This document shows, in pieces, positions 1 through 6,469 of a stretch of DNA of 12,620 nucleotides (its first letter is position 1; each line of letters starts with the position of its first letter). This DNA is from an uncultured Pseudonocardia sp. (GTDB lineage: Bacteria; Actinomycetota; Actinomycetes; Mycobacteriales; Pseudonocardiaceae): the NCBI GenBank assembly GCA_946222475.1, contig CAMIBU010000028.1, forward strand, positions 1 through 12,620, given 5' to 3'. The notes under the pieces were generated by a model. That model did not search any database and was not told where the DNA came from. It was given only the letters and a program-made list of their open reading frames with translations. The translations under genes were made by a program, and so were the position numbers.

Positions 1-54
1 CTGGAGTGCCCGGCGGCGCGCTCGGGCGAGGGCGGATCGGCGCAGCACGCCCAT
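1..54 (-). CDS. Start of an unidentified gene running off the left edge (18 codons)
   Basis: An ATG lies one base after the TGA of the CNB/CBS/DUF294 gene on the minus strand (TGACATG), and 18 codons stay open to the window edge. The visible residues (MGVLRRSALARARRRALQ) are rich in Arg, Ala and Leu and show no diagnostic motif. The near-overlap suggests translational coupling with the gene before it. In many bacteria a DUF294-type protein is followed by a DnaQ-like 3'-5' exonuclease gene whose N-terminus is Arg/Leu-rich like this one. That makes an exonuclease a reasonable guess from context only. The visible part cannot confirm it. Confidence 0.5.
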   Translation of the reverse strand, partial: MGVLRRSALARARRRALQ

Positions 55-55
55 G

Positions 56-1924
56 TCAGGACACGTAGTACAGCGGGTAGCTCCGCGACAGCGCGATCTG
101 CGCGCTGCGGATGATGCCGAACGCGTCGCGCAGGTGCCGCTGGTCGGACCGGCTCAGCAGGGCCGGTGCCAGGTGGTTGTCGGGCACCTGCCCGGCGCGC
201 ACCTGCTGTGCCTGGTGGCGCAGCCGCAGGTAGGAGACGAACTCGAAGGCGTCCGCCACGTCCCGCGCGCGCTCCTGCTCCAGCCGGCCGTGGGCGGCCG
301 CCGTGGTCAGCCGGGCCCGCGTGCCCACGTCGGGGACACCGGCCGCGAGCGCGTGGACGCGCGCCAGCTCGACGACGGCACCGATGCCGCCCCGCTTGAT
401 GTCGAGGGTGTCGCGGTGCTCGCCCTTCCGCTCCACCACGAGGCCGCGGAAGATGCCCAGCGGCGGCTCGTGCGCGACGGCCCGTTTGGCCAGGTGCAGC
501 AGGAACCGCTGGGCCGACCGCGTCCGCTCGCGCACGTCGGCCGCCAGCCGGGCGTGCAGGGACGCGTCCCCGGCCACCGGTCGCATGTCGAAGAAGATGC
601 TGGCCTGCAACGTCGCCTCCGGCGTCGGCTCGGTCAGCCAGGACGTGAACTGGCGCCGCCACTGCCGCTCCGGCAGGCGCCACCGGTCGTTGACGGCCAT
701 GACGTCCCCCGGGCACCGCCGGTAGCCGCACTCCTCGAGCCCGTCGGTGACCAGGCGGGCCAGGTCGGCGAACCACGCGCCGTCCGCCTCGGTCGCGTCG
801 TCGTGCAGGATCATCGCGTGGTCCTGGTCGGCGGCCAGGGCCTGTTCCGTCCGGGCGCGCGAGCCGAGCGTGACCCAGCAGTACGGCACCGGTGGCGGCC
901 CGAGCCGCCGCTCCACCAGCGCGATGAGGCGACGCTCGACGGCGTCGCCCACGGTCGTGACGACGCGGCCGATGTCGTCGGCCGACGCGTCCTGGCCGAC
1001 CAGCCGCTCCACGACGCCGGGCAGGCGCCGGCACACCGCGGCCAACCCCGCGACGTCGTCCTGCTTGGTGACGTCACCGACGAGGTAGACGGGGTTGGCG
1101 TGCTCCAGCCGCAGCAGATCGGTGCTGGTGACCATCCCCATCGGGCGCCCGTCGGCGACGAGCGGGACGTGGTGGATCATGCGCTCGACCATCGCGAGCA
1201 TCACCTCGAACGCCAGCGCGTCCGGCGAGGCGGTGATCGGGTCCGGGGTCATGACCTCGCTGACCGGGCGGGTGGGCTCCCGACCGACCGCGAGAACCCG
1301 CGAGCGCAGGTCCCGGTCGGTGAGGACGCCGGTCAACCGGTCACCGTCCATGATCAGCAGCGCGGACACGCCCTGCTCGGCCATGGTCGCGGCCGCGTCC
1401 CGGATCGTCGTCGACGCGGTGGCGCACACCGGTTCCCGGCGCACCAGCTCGCCCGCGGTGATGCGCAGGACCGCGTCACCGCTGGTCGAGCTGGACAGCG
1501 CGTCGACGGCCGGGCGCATCCGGGCCGCGCGCTGGTCGGAGAAGAACCGGGCGACGGCGGGATGGTCGCGGACCAGCCGGTAGAACGTCTCGGCGGGCAC
1601 CAGGTAGGCGAGGCTGTCCTCGATCGCGGCGACCTCGAAGGTGGACGGGTTGCCGTGGGTCAGGGTGATCGAGCCGAACGTGGCCCCGGCGTCGGCGCGC
1701 TCGACGAGCTCGTCGTCCTGGTCGCGGACGTCGGCGGCACCCGACCGCAGCACGAAGAGATGGTGGTTGTCCGCGCCGCGTGCGATGAACGCCGTGCCCC
1801 GGCGGAAGTACTCGATGCGGATCTCGCCGACCAGCGCCTCCAGCTCCGCGGGCGGCAGCTCGTCGAACGGCGCGTGTGCAGCCAGGAACTCACGTACCTC
1901 CACCAGCTCGGCCGGGCCGCCCAT
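56..1924 (-). CDS. Cyclic-nucleotide-binding / CBS-pair / DUF294 nucleotidyltransferase-like signalling protein
   Basis: This is a cytoplasmic protein of 622 residues with no signal peptide or membrane segment. Residues about 15-130 look like a cAMP-receptor-type beta-roll (PPAELEAL, FRRGTAFIARG, HLFVLRSG). Residues about 160-272 form two CBS motifs (VSALLIMDGDRLTGVLTDRDL and HHVPLVADGRPMGMVTSTDL). Residues about 325-480 carry the DUF294 nucleotidyltransferase signature, GSRARTEQ at 354-361 and DQDHA at 366-370. A helical DUF294 C-terminal region follows. Proteins of this architecture are annotated as putative signal-transduction nucleotidyltransferases, often near acetate/solute symporters, and their reaction is largely untested. 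I chose the ATG at 1924 because AGGA lies about 8 bases upstream; the open frame extends further, but that part looks non-coding. It lies 70 bp after the SDR gene, on the same strand. No link to the monooxygenase operon is evident. Confidence 0.9.
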   Translation of the reverse strand: MGGPAELVEVREFLAAHAPFDELPPAELEALVGEIRIEYFRRGTAFIARGADNHHLFVLRSGAADVRDQDDELVERADAGATFGSITLTHGNPSTFEVAAIEDSLAYLVPAETFYRLVRDHPAVARFFSDQRAARMRPAVDALSSSTSGDAVLRITAGELVRREPVCATASTTIRDAAATMAEQGVSALLIMDGDRLTGVLTDRDLRSRVLAVGREPTRPVSEVMTPDPITASPDALAFEVMLAMVERMIHHVPLVADGRPMGMVTSTDLLRLEHANPVYLVGDVTKQDDVAGLAAVCRRLPGVVERLVGQDASADDIGRVVTTVGDAVERRLIALVERRLGPPPVPYCWVTLGSRARTEQALAADQDHAMILHDDATEADGAWFADLARLVTDGLEECGYRRCPGDVMAVNDRWRLPERQWRRQFTSWLTEPTPEATLQASIFFDMRPVAGDASLHARLAADVRERTRSAQRFLLHLAKRAVAHEPPLGIFRGLVVERKGEHRDTLDIKRGGIGAVVELARVHALAAGVPDVGTRARLTTAAAHGRLEQERARDVADAFEFVSYLRLRHQAQQVRAGQVPDNHLAPALLSRSDQRHLRDAFGIIRSAQIALSRSYPLYYVS

Positions 1925-1994
1925 CCGCTCATCCTGGCAGCGCGGAGGTCGCTGCGGGAGCCCGCCCACGATGTGGAGCAGCCGGGCCGGGGCG

Positions 1995-2693
1995 TCAGCG
2001 GGTGCGGGGGCGGATCGACAGCTCGGTGATGTCCGCGTCGGGCGGTGCGGTGACGGCGTGGAGCACGGCCAGGGCCACGGACTCCGGGCGCAGGAACCGG
2101 TCGGCGTCGTACTCGCCGCCCTCGTGGGCGACGACCGCGCGCTGCATGTCGGTGTCGGTGCGCCCGGGGTGGACGGACGTGACGCGGACGCCGTGCGCGG
2201 TCTCCTCGGCCCGCAGGGCGTCGGCGAAGGCGCGGAGCGCGAACTTGCTCGCCGCGTAGGAGCCCCAACCGGCACGGGCGGTGTGGCCGGCTCCGGAGTT
2301 GAGGCAGACGACCTGGCCGCGGGCGGCGCGCAGCGCGGGCAGCAGGAGGCGGGTGAGCTCGGCGACGGCGACGACGTTGACCTCGAAGGTCTGCCGCCAC
2401 TGCTGCGCCGGGCTGTCGGCGACGGTGCCCAGCGGGCCGATGCCGGCGGAGTGGACGAGCACGTCGAGGCGGTCGATGCCGGCCACGGCGTCGGCGAGGG
2501 CGTCCGGATCGGTGAGCTCGACGGCCCACGCGACGGCGCCGGGAAGACCGGCGGCGACGGCCTGGAGCGCGCCGGTGTCCCGGCCGCCGAGCAACAGGTC
2601 GTGGGTGGGCGCCAGCGCCTCGGCGACGGCGGCGCCGATGCCCCGGGAGGCGCCGGTGACCAGCGCCAGCGGGCGGTCGGCAGGTGCGGTCAC
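1995..2693 (-). CDS. Short-chain dehydrogenase/reductase (SDR), NAD(P)-dependent
   Basis: A 232-residue classical SDR, the usual length for the family. The cofactor motif TGASRGIG is at residues 13-20. A variant HSAG at 81-84 stands where NNAG is usual. N106, S133 (NSGAG), Y146 and K150 (YAASK) complete the catalytic tetrad, so the enzyme should be active as an alcohol dehydrogenase or ketoreductase. The start is the GTG at 2693, which places the Rossmann motif at the usual distance from the N-terminus. No strong ribosome-binding site is seen. An upstream extension of the frame would overlap the 114-residue gene and is not credible. The Arg after TGAS may favour NADP, but this is a weak hint. 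The substrate cannot be read from sequence. It sits 41 bp after the 114-residue gene and may be co-transcribed with it. Confidence 0.9.
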   Translation of the reverse strand: MTAPADRPLALVTGASRGIGAAVAEALAPTHDLLLGGRDTGALQAVAAGLPGAVAWAVELTDPDALADAVAGIDRLDVLVHSAGIGPLGTVADSPAQQWRQTFEVNVVAVAELTRLLLPALRAARGQVVCLNSGAGHTARAGWGSYAASKFALRAFADALRAEETAHGVRVTSVHPGRTDTDMQRAVVAHEGGEYDADRFLRPESVALAVLHAVTAPPDADITELSIRPRTR

Positions 2694-2734
2694 GGCGAGA
2701 CCGTACCCTGCGCGCCGGGCCTGGCGGGCCGGCG

Positions 2735-3079
2735 CTACGGCTTGACCGTCGAGGAGCTCCGGCCGTCGTAGGTGATCATCACCGTGGGGCCGGACGCCTG
2801 GGCGCAGACGGCGACGGTCGCCAGCCCCGACCCCTCCGGGGGAAGCCACCGGGTGACGGACTGCTCGGGCGTCGCGTCGAGCGACGTCGAGTACCAGACG
2901 CCCGCGTCGATCGCCCGAGCGGCGTGCGCGAAGGGATCCCAGCCGTCGGGGTCGTGCGGCGTCGCTGCAGCGGTGGTCGCCAGGTACTCGATCAGGTCCC
3001 CGCCGAGCACGCGCGGCAGGGCGGTGATGTCGCACGGCAGGACGTCCACACATGCAAGGTCGGTCGAGGGCGGACCCAC
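2735..3079 (-). CDS. Hypothetical protein, 114 residues
   Basis: I do not recognise this protein. The reading frame starts at GTG 3079, with GAGG about 8 bases upstream (GAGGTCGTTAACGTG), and ends with TAG. The sequence is soluble and mildly acidic, with two Cys near the N-terminus (ACVDVLPC). A central segment (HDPDGWDPFAHAARAIDAG) is followed by a likely beta-rich C-terminal half (LATVAVCAQASGPTVMITYDGR). No signal peptide, lipobox or transmembrane stretch is evident. It lies between the broken IclR gene and the SDR gene, all on the minus strand. A GTG start and high-GC third positions fit a real gene, although the two overlapping frames are also open, so the coding call is moderate. Confidence 0.6.
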   Translation of the reverse strand: MGPPSTDLACVDVLPCDITALPRVLGGDLIEYLATTAAATPHDPDGWDPFAHAARAIDAGVWYSTSLDATPEQSVTRWLPPEGSGLATVAVCAQASGPTVMITYDGRSSSTVKP

Positions 3080-3110
3080 GTTAACGACCTCGGGCAGTTC
3101 CTGCCGCGGT

Positions 3111-3134
3111 CGCCGGGTGCGCCGATGCCCGGCG
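3111..3134 (-). terminator. Possible hairpin terminator after the broken IclR gene
   Basis: CGCCGGG (3111-3117) and CCCGGCG (3128-3134) form a perfect 7-bp stem with a 10-base loop, starting about 37 bases after the TGA of the minus-strand IclR gene. There is no T-run, so it is not a classical intrinsic terminator, though actinobacterial terminators often lack one. It could also be chance in GC-rich DNA. Confidence 0.3.
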
Positions 3135-3170
3135 TTCGCGGTGGCCGTCTATCCTCATCGCCACTTCTCG

Positions 3171-3966
3171 TCAGCGGAGGGAGCCGGCGCGAGCGGCGGC
3201 GATCGCCGACGACGCCTGGTGCGCCGCGTAGCGGACCGCGGACGAGATCTGCGCGAAGACCATGCGGTTCGCGGGCGCGGTGACCGAGAGTGCGGCGACG
3301 CAGGTTCCGTCGGCCGTGAGCACGGGGGCCGCGACGCACCGCACGCCGCGTTCGGACTCCTCGCGGTCGTACCCCACGCCCTCCCCGCCGATCCGGGCGA
3401 GTTCCTGGCGTGCTCGGGCAGGGGAGGTGATGCTGTTCGGCGTCCGGGCCACGAGACCGCCGTCGATGATCTGCTCGGCGACGCCGTCGGGGGAGAAGGC
3501 CACCAGCGTCTTGCCGAGCGCGGTGCAGAGCGCCGGCAGTCGTCCACCGACCCGGCTCTGCGTCACCACGGGGCGCCGTCCGACCAGCTTCTCCAGGTAG
3601 AGCACCTCTCCGCCGTCGAGGACGGCGAGGTTGGTGGTCTCCCGTGAGGCGGCGCAGAGGTCCTGGAGGAACGGGAGGGCGGCGTCGCGCACGGCGAGTC
3701 GTCCGCCGGACAGCGTCGCCCGCTCGAAGAGCCGGATGCCGATCGTGAATCGACCGTCGCGGCAGTCCAGCCAGCCCAGCGCCACCATTCTGTGGGACCG
3801 TGCGGTGGACGGTGGTCTTGGGGAGTGCGGTACGCGCGACGAGGCCCAGGAGCGTGAGTGCGGTGTGCTGCGCGTCAAAGGCGCCGAGAATGGTGTCGAC
3901 ACGTTCCAGTAGTGACCGGGACCGATCTGCTCTGATCGATACTCGCGAGTTCACGATTGCTCCCAT
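3171..3966 (-). pseudogene. IclR-family regulator, frameshifted in the DNA-binding domain
   Basis: Two overlapping minus-strand frames together make one IclR-family regulator. The N-terminal frame runs from ATG 3966 (or GTG 3954, which has GGGAG just upstream). It encodes a leader and the first part of the winged helix (LLERVDTILGAF, then LVARTALPKTTVHRTV). The frame then changes within a GGG run on the plus strand (3794-3796). Dropping one base there gives the uninterrupted family motif TTVHRTVHRMVALGWL. The second frame continues through the effector-binding domain (AVLDGGEVLYLEKL, LPALCTALGKTLVAF, GVRCVAAPVLTADGTCVAALSV) to TGA at 3171. The repaired protein would be about 264 residues, normal for the family. 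As written it would give a truncated helix-turn-helix peptide, so it is either a recent pseudogene or an error at a short homopolymer. The rest is well preserved, which favours recent loss or an error. Confidence 0.85.
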
Positions 3967-4056
3967 CGTCCCGACGAGAAGAAGCACGCGACGATGAGGG
4001 TGGTGGTTTCGGCGCCGTTCTCGTGGGGTCGAACCCGACGGTATGGGGGGCCGGAA

Positions 4057-4066
4057 TGTCGCGACA
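4057..4066. promoter_or_regulatory. Palindrome TGTCGCGACA in the regulator intergenic region
   Basis: A perfect 10-base palindrome lies 9 bases before the TTCCGC dyad, in the non-coding gap between the two IclR-type genes. It might be a second operator, or part of a promoter for either gene. It may also be coincidence, since short CG-rich palindromes are common at this base composition. Confidence 0.25.
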
Positions 4067-4075
4067 AGGTTTGCT

Positions 4076-4090
4076 TTCCGCATAGCGGAA
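4076..4090. promoter_or_regulatory. Candidate IclR-type operator TTCCGC-ATA-GCGGAA
   Basis: A perfect 6-bp inverted repeat with a 3-base spacer ends 27 bases before the GTG start of the intact IclR gene. IclR-family proteins typically bind short palindromes of about this size near their own promoters. This position fits autoregulation. A related dyad with the same half-site core (TCCG/CGGA) and the same 3-base spacing occurs at 4929-4943, in front of the monooxygenase operon. Binding itself is inferred. Confidence 0.6.
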
Positions 4091-4117
4091 TGGTCGGCGA
4101 GCGAATATCGTGGGGCG

Positions 4118-4906
4118 GTGCCCACGACGGACCGGCCCGCGTCCCGCTTGTCCTCCGTCCGCAACGCGGCGCGGGTGCTCAAGGAGTTCTCCCGCACCGA
4201 CCGCGAGCTGGGCATCACCCAGCTCGCCCGCAGGTTGGGGCTCGCGCCCAGCACGGTGCACCGGTTGGTCAGCACGCTCGTCGACGAAGGACTGCTGGAG
4301 CGCGGGCCGGGCGGGGTGTACCGGCTCGGGCTCCCGGTGTACGAGCTGGGCCTCACGGTGTTTCCGAGCGTGAGCCTGCACGACGCGTCGCGGCCGGTGC
4401 TCGCGTCGCTGCGGCACACCACGGCCGAGACCGTGCAGATGGGGGTTCTCGACGGCCTGGACGTGGTCTACGTCGAGCGGTTGGACAGCCCGCAGACGCT
4501 GCGCATCCTGCACCGCACCGGTCACCGGCTCCCCGCGCACTCCACCAGCACCGGCAAGGTCCTGCTCGCCCATCTGCCCGGCGACATCCTGCGCGAGCGG
4601 CTCCGGGACTGGCGGCCGGCGCGGATCACGCCGTACACGATCACCGACGAGGGCGACCTGCTCGCCGAGCTGGCGCGGGTGGCCGAGCGGGGCTGGGCGC
4701 AGAACATCGAGGAGGGCGCGCTCGGCGCGGCGTCGGTCGCGGCTCCGGTGCGCGGCGACGACGGCACGGTCATCGCCGCGATCAGCGTGGTCGGGCCGAT
4801 CTCCCGAGCGCGGCGCGACCTGCCCCGGCACCGGGCCGCCGTCATCACCGCCGCCCGGCACATCTCCGCCCTGGTCGGCTACTCCGCCGGTGACGTGGAC
4901 CGGTAG
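4118..4906 (+). CDS. IclR-family transcriptional regulator, probable controller of the monooxygenase operon
   Basis: A 262-residue IclR-family regulator. The N-terminal winged helix-turn-helix is complete (VRNAARVLKEFSR, ITQLARRLGLAPSTVHRLVSTLVDEGLLERG, VYRLGLPVYELG). The C-terminal effector-binding domain is also complete (QMGVLDGLDVVYVERLD, HRLPAHSTSTGKVLLAHL, IEEGALGAASVAAPVRGDDGTVIAAISVVG). I prefer GTG 4118 over the upstream ATG 4043 because it gives the normal N-terminal length. The ATG would also place the dyad at 4076-4090 inside the coding region. It lies 196 bp upstream of the hydroxylase beta-subunit gene on the same strand, with related dyads before itself and before that gene. 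IclR proteins often sense aromatic or ring-cleavage metabolites and act as activators or repressors. Control of the downstream operon is a strong inference from position; its mode and ligand are unknown. Confidence 0.9.
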   Translation: MPTTDRPASRLSSVRNAARVLKEFSRTDRELGITQLARRLGLAPSTVHRLVSTLVDEGLLERGPGGVYRLGLPVYELGLTVFPSVSLHDASRPVLASLRHTTAETVQMGVLDGLDVVYVERLDSPQTLRILHRTGHRLPAHSTSTGKVLLAHLPGDILRERLRDWRPARITPYTITDEGDLLAELARVAERGWAQNIEEGALGAASVAAPVRGDDGTVIAAISVVGPISRARRDLPRHRAAVITAARHISALVGYSAGDVDR

Positions 4907-4928
4907 CCCGGCCGACGTCGATCAATTG

Positions 4929-4943
4929 GTCCGTGCAACGGAA
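4929..4943. promoter_or_regulatory. Candidate IclR-type operator upstream of the monooxygenase operon
   Basis: GTCCGTGCAACGGAA contains the inverted repeat TCCGT-GCA-ACGGA. It matches the dyad at 4076-4090 at 10 of 15 positions, including both TCCG and CGGAA cores and the 3-base spacer. It sits 23 bases after the IclR stop codon and 159 bases before the beta-subunit ATG. The location fits control of the operon by the adjacent IclR protein, activating if the promoter lies just downstream. Confidence 0.5.
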
Positions 4944-4950
4944 CGAGCCC

Positions 4951-4979
4951 TTGAGTTCGGTCACCCGGTGGCCGTGAAT
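4951..4979 (+). promoter_or_regulatory. Weak candidate promoter for the monooxygenase operon
   Basis: TTGAGT (4951-4956) is followed after 17 bases by GTGAAT (4974-4979). The -35 resembles the housekeeping consensus but the -10 matches only at three positions. It lies 7 bases after the operator-like dyad, the arrangement expected for an activated promoter with a poor -10. This is only a best guess. No sigma-54 type GG/GC element like that of the Pseudomonas dmp operon was found. Confidence 0.25.
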
Positions 4980-5014
4980 GTTCCTCGGCGGGCGCCCCGG
5001 CCGACCGTGCCGGA

Positions 5015-5073
5015 GGGGCCTGGAGCCCCCTGACCCCCGTTGTCCCCGAGGTCGACTGTCCCCCGAGGTCAAC
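5015..5073 (+). repeat. Structured leader: short hairpin plus a 16/17-base tandem repeat
   Basis: GGGGC (5015-5019) and GCCCC (5025-5029) can pair across a 5-base loop. After that, TGTCCCCGAGGTCGAC (5041-5056) is repeated immediately as TGTCCCCCGAGGTCAAC (5057-5073), differing by one inserted C and one substitution. The repeat ends 18 bases before the GAGGAG ribosome-binding site of the first monooxygenase gene. It could be a duplicated protein-binding site or a leader RNA structure. No function can be read from sequence. Confidence 0.4.
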
Positions 5074-5102
5074 GCACCTTGTCCGGGCGAGAGGAGCACG
5101 GC

Positions 5103-6140
5103 ATGGGATATGAGCTGCGTACGAATGTCGTCGATCCGGAGCGGAACACGTTCTCCTACCTCGTCGAGCGGTTCGGTGACCGCCCGGCGACGAGGTACCA
5201 GGAGGCGTCGTTCAACCTCCAACCGAAGGAGAACTTCCACTACCGGCCCACCTGGGATCCCGACCGCGAGATCTACGACCCCGCCTACTCGGCCCTCCGG
5301 CTGAGCGATCCCTACAGCTACACCGACCCGCGCCAGTACTTCTACACCCCCTACGTGGCCGACGCCGCCGAGCGGTACGAGTCGTTCGCCCAGACGCTGA
5401 AGTACATCGAGGACCGGCGCCTGCTCGACAAGTTGCCGGAGGCGTGGCACACCGTGCTCACCTCCTTCGTGCTCCCCCTGCGGCACTACGAGCAGGGCGC
5501 GCAGCTGCTGTTCACGAACGCGAACCGCTTCGGCTACGGCACGACCGTCACCCAGGCGATGGCGTTCGCCGCCTTCGACCGCATCGGCAACGCCCAAGAG
5601 CTCAGCCTCATCGGGCTGGCGCTGGCCGGCGGTGCGGCCGACACCCTCGACGAGGCCAAGAAGAACTGGCTCTACGCCCCGCCGCTGCAGGGCCTGCGCC
5701 GGATGATCGAGGAACTGCTGGTCGAGCCCGACTGGGCGGTCGGCGTCGTCGCACTGGACCTGCTCGACGAGTCGCTGTACCCGCTGCTGTACGAGCACCT
5801 CGACGAGCGCGCCCTGTTCCGCGGCGCGGGGCCCTACAGCCTGCTCGCCCGCCACTTCAACGACTGGTACCGCGGCCACCGCAAGTGGCTCAACGCGCTG
5901 GTCAAGGCCTGGACCACCGATCCCGAGCACGGCGCGGCGAACCGCAAGGAGCTCGCCGACATCGTCGACCGCTGGTACCCGCTGACCTGCGACGCCGTCC
6001 GGATGTACACCGAGGGCATCGCCGAGCTGGCCGGCTCGGTCAGCATCGTGGCGGCCGCCGAGCGGGGTTTCGCCGAGCTGTCGGCGTCGCTGACGAAGGC
6101 CGGCGTGCCGGTCGGATCCAGCACGGGAGCGCAGGCGTGA
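5103..6140 (+). CDS. dmpL: Phenol hydroxylase-type diiron monooxygenase, hydroxylase beta subunit (DmpL/P1-like)
   Basis: The non-catalytic beta subunit of the hydroxylase, which pairs with the diiron alpha subunit and the small gamma subunit in an (alpha-beta-gamma)2 complex in the cytoplasm. The 345-residue product begins with a segment very like the N-terminus of DmpL from Pseudomonas phenol hydroxylase: TNVVDPERNTFSYL, RFGDRPATRYQEASF, NFHYRPTWDP and YTDPRQYFYTPYV. The helical body that follows fits the ferritin-like fold of this family, and it lacks the two EXXH iron-binding motifs, as expected for a beta subunit. ATG 5103 is preceded by GAGGAG with a 6-base gap. An upstream extension of the frame would run into the leader repeats and is not used. 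Its stop overlaps the GTG of the DmpM-like gene (GTGA), so the two are translationally coupled. It is the first gene of the operon. Confidence 0.93.
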   Translation: MGYELRTNVVDPERNTFSYLVERFGDRPATRYQEASFNLQPKENFHYRPTWDPDREIYDPAYSALRLSDPYSYTDPRQYFYTPYVADAAERYESFAQTLKYIEDRRLLDKLPEAWHTVLTSFVLPLRHYEQGAQLLFTNANRFGYGTTVTQAMAFAAFDRIGNAQELSLIGLALAGGAADTLDEAKKNWLYAPPLQGLRRMIEELLVEPDWAVGVVALDLLDESLYPLLYEHLDERALFRGAGPYSLLARHFNDWYRGHRKWLNALVKAWTTDPEHGAANRKELADIVDRWYPLTCDAVRMYTEGIAELAGSVSIVAAAERGFAELSASLTKAGVPVGSSTGAQA

Positions 6141-6433
6141 CCGGGGCGGCGAGGACCCGCACGGTCGGCATCGACCTGCAGGACTCGGAGGAGTCACGGG
6201 CGCTCGTCGATGCGATCGAGGAGGACAACCCCGACGCCGAGATCAGCCGCATACCCGGGCTCGTCAAGATCAAGTCACCGACCGAGCTGGTGATCCGCAG
6301 GGAGACCGTCGAGCAGCGGATGGGCCGGGAGTGGCAGACCCACGAACTCCAGGTCGCCATCGTGTCCTACAGCGGCAAGATCGCCGAGTGGGACGACGAC
6401 GAGATCCTCATCAAGTGGGAGCACCGGAACTAG
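6137..6433 (+). CDS. dmpM: Monooxygenase effector/coupling protein (MmoB/DmpM family, P2-like)
   Basis: A 98-residue cofactor-free protein that binds the hydroxylase and tunes access to and activity of the diiron centre. Its sequence fits the DmpM branch: VGIDLQDSEESRALVDAI, EISRIPGLVKIKSPTELVIRR and the C-terminal EWDDDEILIKWEHR. DmpM of Pseudomonas is about 90 residues. The GTG at 6137 overlaps the beta-subunit stop by three bases, with GGGAG 7 bases upstream inside the preceding gene. The frame is also open upstream, but there it is a shadow of the beta-subunit gene. A gap of 36 bases follows before the alpha-subunit gene, which has its own strong GAGGAGA site (6458-6464). Confidence 0.92.
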   Translation: MTGAARTRTVGIDLQDSEESRALVDAIEEDNPDAEISRIPGLVKIKSPTELVIRRETVEQRMGREWQTHELQVAIVSYSGKIAEWDDDEILIKWEHRN

Positions 6434-6469
6434 CACCACCCCGACCGTCGACACCCCGAGGAGAACGCC

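Noticed and set aside
53..2029. A 658-codon plus-strand frame at the left end
   Set aside because: It mirrors the CNB/CBS/DUF294 gene and shows Arg/Gly/His-rich shadow composition without domains.
3794..3796. Programmed frameshifting as the explanation for the split IclR gene
   Set aside because: No slippery heptamer or downstream structure of a known recoding type was evident, and IclR regulators are not known to use it; mutation or sequence error is simpler.
4043..4117. An upstream ATG start for the intact IclR gene
   Set aside because: It would add 25 residues not typical of the family and would place the TTCCGC dyad within the coding region; GTG 4118 is preferred, though the choice is not certain.
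4907..5102. A possible small dmpK-like gene ahead of dmpL
   Set aside because: The gap is under 200 bases, holds the operator-like dyad, hairpin and tandem repeat, and shows no start with a ribosome-binding site followed by P0-like sequence.
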